DNA of 64,000 bases from the NCBI RefSeq assembly GCF_014084045.1, contig NZ_CP043732.1, positions 1,054,001 to 1,118,000 on the forward strand. Direction: 5' to 3'. Position numbers and translations under genes: made by a program. The stretch comes from Microbacterium esteraromaticum (GTDB lineage: Bacteria; Actinomycetota; Actinomycetes; Actinomycetales; Microbacteriaceae). Shown here piece by piece: positions 15,412-23,331 of this stretch. The notes under the pieces are model-generated. The model was given only the letters and a program-made list of their open reading frames with translations. It was not told the DNA's origin and did not search any database. Position 1 is the stretch's first letter, and each line of letters begins with the position of its first letter.

Positions 15412-15717
15412 TTACCAGCTCGACTTGGTGATGCCGGGCAGCTCACCACGGTGGGCCATGTCACGGAAGCGGACACGCGAGATGCCGAACTTCGTGAGCA
15501 CGCCACGGGGACGGCCGTCGATGGCGTCACGCGAACGGACGCGGATCGGCGACGCGTTGCGCGGCAGCTTCTGCAGGCCGACGCGAGCGGCCTCGCGGGC
15601 CTCGTCGGTGGCGTTCGGGTCGACCAGGGTCTTCTTCAGCTCGGCGCGACGCTCGGCGTAGCGCTCGACGATGACCTTGCGCTGCTCGTTGCGAGCGATC
15701 TTGCTCTTCTTCGCCAT
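15412..15717 (-). CDS. rpsN: 30S ribosomal protein S14, zinc-independent form
   Basis: The 101-aa protein starts [17 protein letters not shown] and ends with the S14 core [20 protein letters not shown] and [11 protein letters not shown]. It lacks the C-x-x-C pairs of the short zinc-binding type, and the length fits the long, cysteine-free type. It assembles late in the 30S head. It is the last gene of an rpmB-rpmG-rpsN operon, two bases after rpmG, and ends at a strong terminator. The three genes together are the set often used as zinc-free alternatives in actinobacteria. Confidence 0.97.
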   Translation of the reverse strand: MAKKSKIARNEQRKVIVERYAERRAELKKTLVDPNATDEAREAARVGLQKLPRNASPIRVRSRDAIDGRPRGVLTKFGISRVRFRDMAHRGELPGITKSSW

Positions 15718-15719
15718 GA

Positions 15720-15890
15720 TTAACGCTCCTCGCGGAATTCGACGTGCTTGCGAACGACCGGGTCGTACTTCTTCAGCACGAGGCGGTCCGGGGTGTTGCG
15801 GCGGTTCTTCTTGGTCACGTAGGTGTAACCGGTGCCCGCCGTCGAGCGCAGCTTGATGATCGGACGGATGTCCTGAGCCTTCTTGGCCAT
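15720..15890 (-). CDS. rpmG: 50S ribosomal protein L33, zinc-independent form
   Basis: This 56-aa protein reads [19 protein letters not shown] at the start and [12 protein letters not shown] at the end, with the L33 core [14 protein letters not shown]. No cysteines are present, so it is the zinc-free type. The ATG overlaps the rpmB stop by one base (TAATG), and the TAA is two bases from the rpsN start codon. Products are co-translated for the 50S subunit. Confidence 0.96.
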   Translation of the reverse strand: MAKKAQDIRPIIKLRSTAGTGYTYVTKKNRRNTPDRLVLKKYDPVVRKHVEFREER

Positions 15891-16126
15891 TAGAGCTTCA
15901 CACCCTTCGCCTTGAGGTCCGCGACGACCTTCTCGATACCGCGAGCGTCGATCACCTTGATGCCCTTGGCGGACACGTTCAGGGTGACCTTACGACCGAG
16001 CGACGGCACGTAGTAGGTCTTCTTCTGCACGTTCGGGTCGAAGCGACGCTTCGTCCGGCGGTGCGAGTGCGAGATGTTGTGACCGAAGCCGGGAACAGCA
16101 CCGGTCACCTGGCACACTGCTGCCAT
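15890..16126 (-). CDS. rpmB: 50S ribosomal protein L28
   Basis: The 78-aa protein has the L28 signature [20 protein letters not shown], then [20 protein letters not shown]. Only one cysteine is seen (Cys5), so the zinc knuckle of the C-plus type is absent. It is the first gene of the operon; ATG 16126 is followed on the upstream side by a 356-bp region. I looked for a Zur-type palindrome there and saw none, so zinc regulation is not supported for this copy and it may be the only, constitutive set. Confidence 0.97.
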   Translation of the reverse strand: MAAVCQVTGAVPGFGHNISHSHRRTKRRFDPNVQKKTYYVPSLGRKVTLNVSAKGIKVIDARGIEKVVADLKAKGVKL

Positions 16127-16393
16127 TTTGTGACTCCTTCATTACCGTGAGGCCGGACGGCCCCACCCAAGATCCCTTGTCTGCACCCCACCCGCAGGCA
16201 CGGCTTCGTCAGCCGCGCGAAGAGGTGTGGGATACGAACTGCGCACAGGAGTGTGCACAGACAAGGAGTCAGTTTAGCACGGCATCCGACTCCCCCGAAC
16301 CGGGCGCACGGCGCTCGCACCATCATTCCCTGCTCTAGGGGGTGCATTCCGGCATCGGCCGTGATACTCTACCCGCGTAGATCACTGGGGAAA

Positions 16394-16439
16394 GAGGGAT
16401 CTCGAAACCGTTCTGAGGGGCACGGTTTCGAGATCCCTC
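16394..16439 (+). promoter_or_regulatory. Perfect 18-bp inverted repeat upstream of oxidoreductase-LacI operon
   Basis: Arms at 16394-16411 and 16422-16439 are fully complementary around a 10-nt loop. Each arm contains CGAAACCG or its complement, which resembles LacI-family half-sites. It lies between divergent genes, so a plain terminator is less likely than an operator pair or a structured leader. Confidence 0.55.
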
Positions 16440-16444
16440 ACTCA

Positions 16445-16464
16445 GTTGACACCCGTTGACACGC
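16445..16464 (+). repeat. Tandem 10-bp repeat GTTGACACSC
   Basis: GTTGACACCC and GTTGACACGC lie head to tail, one helical turn apart, 19 bp before ATG 16483. Each includes a TTGACA that could serve as -35, but no well-spaced -10 follows. Confidence 0.45.
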
Positions 16465-16482
16465 GGTGGAAGACTGCGGCAT

Positions 16483-17691
16483 ATGGCGTTCACCATGGGG
16501 CTCGTCGGCGCGGGCCAGTTCGCAGGCCAGTTCGCCACCCTCTTCCATCATCATCCCGGCATCTCGGCTGTGCACGTCACTGATGTCGTGCCCTCGCGGG
16601 CCGCTGAGCTGGTGGCATCCGCGGGACTCGCGGGCGTCTTCGAGAGCTTCGACGACATGGTCGCGTCGCCTGCGATCGACTCGATCGCGATCTTCACTCA
16701 GCGCTGGACCCACGGTCCGCTGGTCGTCAAGGCGCTGCGCGCCGGCAAGCACGTGTACTCGGCCGTGCCGATGGCCATCACCGTCGACGAGATCGCCGCC
16801 ATCATCGACGCGGTACGCGAGACCGGCCTCACCTACATGATGGGCGAGACGAGCTACTACAACCCGTCCACGGTGTACGCGAGGCAGAAGCTCGCCGCCG
16901 GGGAGTTCGGTCGGCTGTTCTACGGCGAGGGCGACTACGTCCACGACATGGACCTCGGCTTCTACGAGGCCTACCAGTACTCGGGCGGCGAGGAGTGGAA
17001 GAGCACGGCCAGCTATCCGCCGCTGCTCTACCCCACGCACTCCATCGGCGGCGTGCTCGGCGCCTGGCCCACCCATGCCGTGGCGGTCTCGGCCATCGGC
17101 GTGATCGACGAGCGCGGCGACGGCGTGTTCGAGCGCGAGGTCAGCCAGTTCGACAACGACTTCTCGAACGCCACCGCCCTGTTCGAGGTCGCCGGCGGCG
17201 GATCCATGCGGATCAACGAGTTCCGCCGGGTCGGCTACCCCACGCACCTGCGCGAATCGCGCTTCCGCTGGTTCGGCACCGAGGGATCGTTCGAGCAGCT
17301 CGCGCGCACCACCGTCTGGCAGAACCGCGAGGGCGTCGAGGACATCTCGCACCTCATCGACACCCACGCCTCCGTTTCCGTCGACGACCCCGCGCTCGCC
17401 CACGTGGCCCCGGCGCTGCGCGATGCATTCGTGTCGGGCTATGCCGCGATCCACGAGACCGAGCGCCGGCGCATCCCCGCCGAGCTGCAGTCGCTGCACA
17501 ACGGCCACGAGGGCAGTCATCACTTCCTCGTGGACGACTTCGTGCGTGCCGTGACGGATCAGACGCTGCCGCCGGTGAACGCGTGGCAGGCCGCGAGGTT
17601 CACTCTGCCGGGTGTCATCGCGCACGAGTCGGCGCGTCGCGGGGGCGAGCGCCTTATGATTCCCGATATGGGGGAACCGAATGCACGCTGA
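16483..17691 (+). CDS. Gfo/Idh/MocA family oxidoreductase
   Basis: The 402-aa protein has an N-terminal Rossmann fold with the nucleotide-binding GLVGAGQFAGQFATLF. It continues with KALRAGKHVYSAVPMAITVDE, where AGKHVYSAVP corresponds to the family's EKP region and the Lys is lost (A-V-P in place of E-K-P), and a C-terminal alpha/beta domain. Members oxidise or reduce sugars, inositols or related polyols with NAD(P). ATG 16483 is preferred; TTG 16456 falls in the repeat, and ATG 16495 would cut the first strand. Its stop overlaps the LacI gene by 11 bp, so regulator and enzyme are co-expressed. The substrate is unknown. Confidence 0.88.
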   Translation: MAFTMGLVGAGQFAGQFATLFHHHPGISAVHVTDVVPSRAAELVASAGLAGVFESFDDMVASPAIDSIAIFTQRWTHGPLVVKALRAGKHVYSAVPMAITVDEIAAIIDAVRETGLTYMMGETSYYNPSTVYARQKLAAGEFGRLFYGEGDYVHDMDLGFYEAYQYSGGEEWKSTASYPPLLYPTHSIGGVLGAWPTHAVAVSAIGVIDERGDGVFEREVSQFDNDFSNATALFEVAGGGSMRINEFRRVGYPTHLRESRFRWFGTEGSFEQLARTTVWQNREGVEDISHLIDTHASVSVDDPALAHVAPALRDAFVSGYAAIHETERRRIPAELQSLHNGHEGSHHFLVDDFVRAVTDQTLPPVNAWQAARFTLPGVIAHESARRGGERLMIPDMGEPNAR

Positions 17692-18682
17692 CCGCCGACC
17701 GCGGTCAGTGACCCGGGCTGACGTCGCCCGATACGCCGGCGTCAGCACGGCCGTCGTCAGCTACGTGCTCAACGACGGGCCGAAGGCCGTCGCGCCCCTG
17801 ACGCGGGAACGCGTGCTCGACGCCGTGCGCGTGCTCGGCTATCGCCCCAACGCCGCCGCCCGCGCGCTGTCGATGGGCTCCGCCGACATGTTCGGCCTGC
17901 TCGTGCACGACAACCGCAGCCCGTTCTTCGCCGAGCTGTGCCACGCCCTCGATCAGGCGAGCGCCGACAACGGCCGCTCGCTGCTCATCGTCAACTCCGA
18001 CCGCGAGCAGGTGCCCACGGCCGAGCAGATCCGCGATCTCGTCTCGCGTCAGATCGGCGGTCTGATCATCGCCGACGTCCTGACCGCTCGCGAGCAGTCG
18101 CTGGTCGAGGCGCTCGGCATCCCCACTGTCGTGATCGGGCAGTTCGGCGAGACCGACGGCCTGCACAGCGTCGGCGTCGACTTCGCGCTCGGAGCCCGCG
18201 AGGCCACAGCGCACCTCGTGGGCCACGGCTACCGCGACGTCGCCTTCGTCGGCAGCGCCGCTCGATACGACGAACGAGAACGAGGCTGGCGCGATGCGCT
18301 GACCGCGGCCGGCCTTCCGCTCGGCCCGCTCATCCACGTGCCCTTCACCTATCAGGGCGGCCACGACGCGGCCATGCAGCTGATCCAGAGCGGACGCCTG
18401 CCTCGCGCCGTGCTCGCGGCGTCCGACCAGATCGCGATCGGGATGCTGGCGGCCTTCGGCCGGCACGGCGTGCGCGTGCCGGACGATGTCGCGATCGTCT
18501 CGTTCGACGGCACCGTCTCGGCCGATTTCGTCTGGCCGCGGCTGACGACGGCGGCTCAGCCGCTCGAGGCGATGGCGGATGCGGCGGTGCGCACCCTGCT
18601 GGATGCCGGTGATGAGCGCGGTCACCGCGCGTTCACGACGCAGCTGCGCATCCGGGAGTCCTGCGGCTGCACCCCGTCCTGA
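17681..18682 (+). CDS. LacI family transcriptional regulator
   Basis: The 333-aa protein has the LacI headpiece VTRADVARYAGVSTAVVSYV near the N-terminus, the hinge helix RPNAAARALSMG, and a periplasmic-binding-like core with SDQIAIGMLAAFGRHGVRVP and IVSFDGT. The C-terminus RESCGCTPS matches many actinobacterial members. It probably controls its own operon with the oxidoreductase; the inverted repeat at 16394-16439 is the candidate site. The effector is likely a sugar or polyol. ATG 17681 lies inside the previous gene, with GGGGGAA upstream. Confidence 0.92.
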   Translation: MHADRRPRSVTRADVARYAGVSTAVVSYVLNDGPKAVAPLTRERVLDAVRVLGYRPNAAARALSMGSADMFGLLVHDNRSPFFAELCHALDQASADNGRSLLIVNSDREQVPTAEQIRDLVSRQIGGLIIADVLTAREQSLVEALGIPTVVIGQFGETDGLHSVGVDFALGAREATAHLVGHGYRDVAFVGSAARYDERERGWRDALTAAGLPLGPLIHVPFTYQGGHDAAMQLIQSGRLPRAVLAASDQIAIGMLAAFGRHGVRVPDDVAIVSFDGTVSADFVWPRLTTAAQPLEAMADAAVRTLLDAGDERGHRAFTTQLRIRESCGCTPS

Positions 18683-18704
18683 CCATCACCCGCCACGACG
18701 CGCA

Positions 18705-18761
18705 CCGCGCGCGCCGTGCTCAGAGCACCAACACGAGCCCCGCGCGCGCCGTGCTCAGAGC
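18705..18761. repeat. 22-bp direct repeat spanning the 3' end of mpg
   Basis: The same 22 bases occur at 18705-18726 and 18740-18761; the second copy includes the mpg stop codon. This is a short duplication in the gap between convergent genes. Each copy contains GTGCTC. Confidence 0.8.
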
Positions 18762-19423
18762 CCCGCCGCCTCTCGCGCGCCTCGCCCCCAGCGGAAGGGC
18801 GACACGGTCGGGTCTTCGGTGATCCAGAACCGCCAGGGGAAGGCATCCGTGCCGGCGATCCCCGCCACCCCCACGCGCGGTCCGGCCGAGACGTCGCGGA
18901 CCGGCTCTCCCCAGCTCAGCTGAGCGCGGGCGCCGTTCTGCTCGGCTCCGGTCACGAAGTCGATGCCGTCGTGCAGCGCATGCCGCAGTCCGAGCGCCTG
19001 ACCGAGGCGACCCGGTCCGCGGGCGAGGTCGCGCAGGGCGATGCGCGACAGGGGCGTGGCGACGCCCCTGCGGCGGGCCGCGGCATCCACCCCCTCGATG
19101 ATCTCGCCCGCTCGCAGCAGGATTCCGCCCGCCGTCCCCTCCGGGCCGCATACGACGTTGATACACGAGTGGATGCCGTGGCTGAGATACACGTACAGGT
19201 GACCGGGTTCGCCCCACATGGTGGCGTTGCGCGCGGTCGGTCCCATCCGGGCGTGGGACCCGGGGTCGGGCACGTCGCCGGTGCCCCTGCCGTGGTAGGC
19301 CTCGACCTCGGTGATGCGCAGCGCCGTCTCGACGCCGTCGACGAGGGTTCGCAGCTCGGCGCCCAGCAGTCGCGGTGCGACCTCGACCGGAAGGCTCAGC
19401 AGGTCTGCGCGATCGATCGTCAC
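18755..19423 (-). CDS. mpg: DNA-3-methyladenine glycosylase (AAG/MPG type)
   Basis: The 222-aa protein has the AAG signatures ITEVEAYHGRGTGDVPDPGS (with the catalytic Glu of TEVEAY), HARMGPTARNATMWGEPGHL, YVYLSHGIHSCINVVCG and a LLRAGEII segment. The enzyme removes 3-methyladenine, hypoxanthine and other alkylated bases. It starts at GTG 19423, inside the end of the TolB-like gene (GTGA overlap), making it the last gene of the zur operon. Zinc and alkylation repair have no obvious link, so this is probably only transcriptional coupling. Confidence 0.93.
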   Translation of the reverse strand: MTIDRADLLSLPVEVAPRLLGAELRTLVDGVETALRITEVEAYHGRGTGDVPDPGSHARMGPTARNATMWGEPGHLYVYLSHGIHSCINVVCGPEGTAGGILLRAGEIIEGVDAAARRRGVATPLSRIALRDLARGPGRLGQALGLRHALHDGIDFVTGAEQNGARAQLSWGEPVRDVSAGPRVGVAGIAGTDAFPWRFWITEDPTVSPFRWGRGAREAAGL

Positions 19424-21063
19424 GGCAGCGGAGCCGTGCGGCACCACGAGATGTCGAAGCCGCTCAGCGTCGGCAGCTCGCGATCGCCGACGAGGTCGAT
19501 GAGTCGGGTGTGCATGGTCGTCGGCAGCGGCAGCAGCAGGTCGTCGTACTCGTTGTTCGCGAGGTCGGGCGCCATGGTGACTGCGACGTACTGGCCGCTG
19601 GGCGAGGCGCAGGTCTGCAGGATCGAGTCCTCGCCGCTCACCTCGGCGATCACGGTCGCCGCTCCCTCATCGTCGACCTTCACGATCGCCTGTCCCGTCG
19701 GCATGCCGAGCTCGTCGCGCTGCACCACGTGGCGCAGGGTTCCACCGGGGAACGCCTCGATGCCGACTGCGTCGCCGTAGTCGGGTTCGGAGGGCGGCAG
19801 CGGCTCCTCGGCGCCGTCGGTGAGGTCGAGCACGACGAAGCTCCCATCGGCCCGCTCGATCAGCGCCGTGTACGTGCCGCGGTTCACCCCGAGGATGCTG
19901 GCTGCCGTGCCCATGGACTGCGGGCCGGCGTCTCCGGTGGGGTCCTCGACGCTCAGGGCGCCGTTGAAGTCGATGAACAGCAGAGAGGACGAGTCGGGCA
20001 CGAAGCGCCACTCGGCGACGTTCGCGTCCTTGTCGTCGATCTGCACGACGCGGGGCTCGTCCGCACCGCTGAGCGCCTGGGTGACGAGCACGCTCGCCCG
20101 ACCCGAGGTCTCGGTGAGGTCGCGATCGGAGTAGCTGTAGCCGACGAGCCCCGCCCGGTCGGACACCTGCACCGATGAGACATAGCCCTCACCGGGCAGC
20201 GTCAGCTCGCGCTGGCCGGACCCGTCGCGATTCATCACGATCAGCCGGGAGCCGTCGTCCTCCTCGACGGCCACGACGAGCACGTCGGCGGTCGCGCGGT
20301 AGTCGCTGATGCGCGGATGCTCGAACACAGGCGTGGCCTTCTCGCCGCCGAGGTCGGAGAGGAAGATCTTGTCGGAGCCCTCGGCGCGCTGCAGCAGCAG
20401 GATGGTCGACGCGGGGGTGCGGAAGCTGGTCTCGAGGTCGGCCGCGGTGCCGCCGCCCACCGCGGTGACGCCGTCGACGGCGACGCGGTAGGTGGTGTCG
20501 TCGTGCAGCGGGACGGTGAACCGGATTCCCACGCTGCGACCGCTCGCGTCGACCGTGAACGGCACGGCGGGCTCGACGGAGACCTGCTCGGGATCGATCG
20601 TGTCGAGGCTCTGGTTGGCGGTGAGGATCAGTCGGCTGCCGGATGCCTCGATCGCCTGCGCCGGATCGACCTGCACCTCGCTGAGACGCGGCCCCTGCAC
20701 GAGGCTCACCACCGCGAGCACGCCGGCGACCAGGGTCAGGACGCCGAGCACGGAGAACAGCACGAGCCCGAACCGCCTGTCGCGCGGCCGTGCGGGCTGC
20801 TCGGGCCGTGACGCCTCTGCGTGCGCGTGCGCTTCGGGGGTCGACACCTCGGGCGGTGACACTGCGAGAGGCGGCAATGCGGGCGGCGGAACTGCGGGCG
20901 ATGGCACGTCGGGGGTCGACGCGTCAGGTGCCGGACGATTCTCGCGGACCGGACCGGCATCCGGCGCGTCGGCCCCTGGTTCGACACCCGCTTCCTCGGC
21001 GGCGCGCAGCGCGCGCAGCTGCGCTCGGGTGAGGGGCTGGTCTGCGGATCCGTCAGTACTCAT
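19420..21063 (-). CDS. Membrane-anchored TolB/WD40-like propeller protein
   Basis: The 547-aa protein has an N-terminal LTRAQLRALRAAEEAG helix and a Pro/Ala-rich cytoplasmic segment (about 25-95) with several ALPPL/AVSPPE-type units. One membrane helix follows (about 100-122). The outer part has an Ig-like domain (VDPAQAIEASGSRLILTANQ region), then TolB-like blades (GSDKIFLSDLGGEKATPVFE, DDGSRLIVMNRDGSGQRELT, SSSLLFIDFNGALSVEDPTG). The function is unknown; the fold suggests extracytoplasmic protein interactions. It overlaps the TIGR03943 gene by 11 bp and mpg by 4 bp, so it belongs to the zur operon. Confidence 0.75.
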   Translation of the reverse strand: MSTDGSADQPLTRAQLRALRAAEEAGVEPGADAPDAGPVRENRPAPDASTPDVPSPAVPPPALPPLAVSPPEVSTPEAHAHAEASRPEQPARPRDRRFGLVLFSVLGVLTLVAGVLAVVSLVQGPRLSEVQVDPAQAIEASGSRLILTANQSLDTIDPEQVSVEPAVPFTVDASGRSVGIRFTVPLHDDTTYRVAVDGVTAVGGGTAADLETSFRTPASTILLLQRAEGSDKIFLSDLGGEKATPVFEHPRISDYRATADVLVVAVEEDDGSRLIVMNRDGSGQRELTLPGEGYVSSVQVSDRAGLVGYSYSDRDLTETSGRASVLVTQALSGADEPRVVQIDDKDANVAEWRFVPDSSSLLFIDFNGALSVEDPTGDAGPQSMGTAASILGVNRGTYTALIERADGSFVVLDLTDGAEEPLPPSEPDYGDAVGIEAFPGGTLRHVVQRDELGMPTGQAIVKVDDEGAATVIAEVSGEDSILQTCASPSGQYVAVTMAPDLANNEYDDLLLPLPTTMHTRLIDLVGDRELPTLSGFDISWCRTAPLP

Positions 21064-21841
21064 ACGGATCCTTCGGCTCGTCGATCTTCTTCACCGTGGC
21101 CGATTCGATGCTCAGCGCACCGCGATCGCCGGCCCTGACGGTGCCGGTGACCTCGACCCACTGGCCGGTCTCGTAGTCGCCGTCGAGCCCCCCGCCGCTG
21201 AGCGGGACGGATGCCGGCTGCGCGTCGATCACGCAGTGCGAGATCACCATGCGGGTGAGGTTCACGTCGCCGTCCTCGGAGGGGGTCACGAATCCGGTGA
21301 GCGTGACGGCCGCGCCGTCGTACTTCTCGGGGCGGGTCGAGTTCGCGAACGCGATCGACCAGTCGCCCACGCCGAAGCTCGTGGTGTCGGCGACGCCGAG
21401 GGCGACGTCGTCGGCCCCGGCGAACAGCGTCGGCGACTCCCCGACGCGCGAGAGGGCGAGCTGCGCCGAGAGGGATGCCGGCGGCAGCACGAGCCCCGCG
21501 AGCACGACGGCCGAGGCGATCGTGCCTCCGCTCACGACCGCGACGGTCTGCATGCGGTGCCGACGGCGCGCAACCGCATCCGTCGCCGCAGGCGCATGCG
21601 TGTGGTCGTGCTCGCCCTCCGCTCCGAGCGGCAGGGTGCACGACCAGATGGCGACGATGAGCGTGACAGCCGCGGCGGCCGTGGCGAACCAGACCGTCTC
21701 CGGGCTGATGTACAGCGTCAGCCGGCCGGTGACGCCGAGCACGAGGGTGACCACCGAGATCACCGACGCCAGGCCGACGCCGAGCCATCGCGTGGTCAGG
21801 GCGCGCAGCCGGCCGCGGGAGGCATCCGTCTGATCAGCCAA
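21053..21841 (-). CDS. TIGR03943 family (YcgQ-like) membrane protein
   Basis: The 262-aa protein has two N-terminal membrane helices, a His-containing loop (GEHDHTHAP), a third helix after RRRHRM, and an extracytoplasmic OB-like domain with TLTGFVTPSEDGDVNLTRMV, SHCVIDAQP and GQWVEVTGTV. This matches the family paired with UPF0718 permeases (YcgR/YcgQ in Bacillus). The start is TTG 21841, overlapping the permease stop by 8 bp. Location behind zur and the permease supports a part in zinc or other metal handling; no biochemical role is established here. Confidence 0.85.
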   Translation of the reverse strand: MADQTDASRGRLRALTTRWLGVGLASVISVVTLVLGVTGRLTLYISPETVWFATAAAAVTLIVAIWSCTLPLGAEGEHDHTHAPAATDAVARRRHRMQTVAVVSGGTIASAVVLAGLVLPPASLSAQLALSRVGESPTLFAGADDVALGVADTTSFGVGDWSIAFANSTRPEKYDGAAVTLTGFVTPSEDGDVNLTRMVISHCVIDAQPASVPLSGGGLDGDYETGQWVEVTGTVRAGDRGALSIESATVKKIDEPKDPYEY

Positions 21842-22868
21842 GGACGTTCACCCCGATCCCGATCGCGCAGGCCGAGAGGATGACCACCCCGACGACCGCC
21901 GCGAGCACGCGGGCGGTGAAGGTGGTGCGCAGCAGCGCCAGCATCTTCACGTCGACCAGCGGACCGACGATGAGGAAGGCGATGATCGCCCCCGACGAGA
22001 ACGTCGAGGCGAAGGACAGCGCGAAGAAGGCGTCGACGTTCGAGCAGATCGCCACCGTCATCGCGAGCGCGACCATGGCGAGGATCGACAGCACGGGGTT
22101 CGATCCGATCGCCAGCAGCACGTCGCGCGGCACGAGCACCTGCACGGCTCCGGCGAGCGCTGAGCCGATCACGAGGGCGGGCATCACGGCACGCAGCTCG
22201 ATGAGGAACTGCACGAGGCTGCGACGGGTCGGGCTGCCGGGCTCGTGCGTGACGTGCGCGCACGTCTCGACGAATCGCTCGGTGAGCAGCTCCTGCTGGT
22301 CGCGACGGAGGCTGAAGATCCAGCCGATGAGGTTGGCGATCACGAAGCCGCCGAGCAGGCGCGCCACGAGGATGCCGCCGTCCCAGCCGAACGCGGCGTG
22401 CGTGGTGAGGATGACGATCGGGTTGACGATGGGGGCTGCGATGAGGAAGGTCATCGCCTCCGCAGGGGCCAGACCGCGCATCATCAGGCCGCGGGCGAAG
22501 GGCACGTTGCCGCACTCGCAGACCGGGATGAACATGCCCAGCAGCGACAGCACCCCGCGCCTGGTCCATGCGTTGCGCGGAAGCCAGCGCTGCACGGCAT
22601 CCGACGGCAGCCACACCTGCACGACGATCGAGAGCACGACGCCGAGGATCACCCACGGCAGCGCCTCGATCAGCACGCTGAGCGCGAGGGTCAGCCCGTC
22701 CTGCGCGCGGTCGGGCAGCGCCTTGGGGAAGAGCGTCGGGGCGAGCAGATCGATGAGCACGAGCACCGCGACGATGCCGGCGCCGATCGCGATCGCGGCG
22801 CCCGTCGGCACACGGCGAAGCGCGGGCCGATGCGCGTGCGGCACCTCGGGCGAGGTGGTGGTCGTCAC
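21834..22868 (-). CDS. UPF0718 family permease (YcgR/YraQ-like)
   Basis: The 344-aa protein has about eight membrane helices. The family hallmark PVCECGNVPFARGLMMRG, with the C-x-C pair, is present, followed by AEAMTFLIAAPIVNPIVIL, and near the end there is NVDAFFALSFASTFSSGAI. It starts at GTG 22868, four bases into the end of zur (GTGA). Such permeases are linked by context to metal or thiol-related transport. With zur and TIGR03943 this is a conserved three-gene unit whose substrate is probably Zn2+ or a zinc complex. Confidence 0.87.
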   Translation of the reverse strand: MTTTTSPEVPHAHRPALRRVPTGAAIAIGAGIVAVLVLIDLLAPTLFPKALPDRAQDGLTLALSVLIEALPWVILGVVLSIVVQVWLPSDAVQRWLPRNAWTRRGVLSLLGMFIPVCECGNVPFARGLMMRGLAPAEAMTFLIAAPIVNPIVILTTHAAFGWDGGILVARLLGGFVIANLIGWIFSLRRDQQELLTERFVETCAHVTHEPGSPTRRSLVQFLIELRAVMPALVIGSALAGAVQVLVPRDVLLAIGSNPVLSILAMVALAMTVAICSNVDAFFALSFASTFSSGAIIAFLIVGPLVDVKMLALLRTTFTARVLAAVVGVVILSACAIGIGVNVLG

Positions 22869-23281
22869 TGCGTCGCCTCGGTCGCGGCATCCTGCCTGTT
22901 GGCGCAGGTGGCGCAGAGGCCGAAGATGTCGACGACGTGCTCTGCGTCGCGGAAGCCGTGCAGGGATGCCGTGCGCTGAGCCCACTGCTCGACATCCTTC
23001 GCCTCGATCTCGACCGTCAGACCGCACGATCGGCAGATGAGGTGGTGATGGTGGCCCTCGGTCGAGCAGGCGCGGTACAGCGCCTCGCCCTCTGGGCTCT
23101 GCAGCGAGTCGGCCTCGCCCGACGCCGCGAGCCCGGCCAGTGCGCGATAGACGGTGGCCAGACCGATGCCGGTGTTCGCCTGGCGGAGGTCGGCGTGCAG
23201 CGACTGCGCGCTCACGAAGCCCCGCGCGTCGGCGAGCGCATCGCGCACGCGTTCGCGCTGCCAGGTGTTCCGCTGAGCCAT
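22865..23281 (-). CDS. zur: Zur-type Fur family zinc regulator
   Basis: The 138-aa protein has the Fur winged helix (SAQSLHADLRQANTGIGLAT, VYRALAGLAASGEADSL), the His-rich regulatory site STEGHHHHLICRSCG, and two C-x-x-C pairs (CRSC, CATC) for structural zinc. The spacing and short length fit Zur rather than iron Fur. With zinc bound it should repress uptake genes; a box of the expected sequence lies upstream of znuA at 27402-27416. It is the first gene of a five-gene overlapping operon: zur, permease, TIGR03943, propeller, mpg. Confidence 0.9.
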   Translation of the reverse strand: MAQRNTWQRERVRDALADARGFVSAQSLHADLRQANTGIGLATVYRALAGLAASGEADSLQSPEGEALYRACSTEGHHHHLICRSCGLTVEIEAKDVEQWAQRTASLHGFRDAEHVVDIFGLCATCANRQDAATEATQ

Positions 23282-23331
23282 GAGTCGAGTCTAGGCCGGG
23301 TGCCTGAGCGGGCGGTCAGTGCCGAGCGTCG

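Larger units (their letters stand above)
16127..16482. other. 356-bp divergent intergenic region
   Basis: No gene is supported. It holds the rpmB promoter region, a GATACT box near 16368, a perfect 18-bp inverted repeat (16394-16439) and two tandem GTTGACAC units (16445-16464) just before the oxidoreductase gene. Confidence 0.6.

Noticed and set aside
15412..16126. Zinc-responsive alternative ribosomal operon under Zur
   Set aside because: The proteins are cysteine-poor, but I found no Zur-like palindrome upstream of rpmB, so zinc control was not called.
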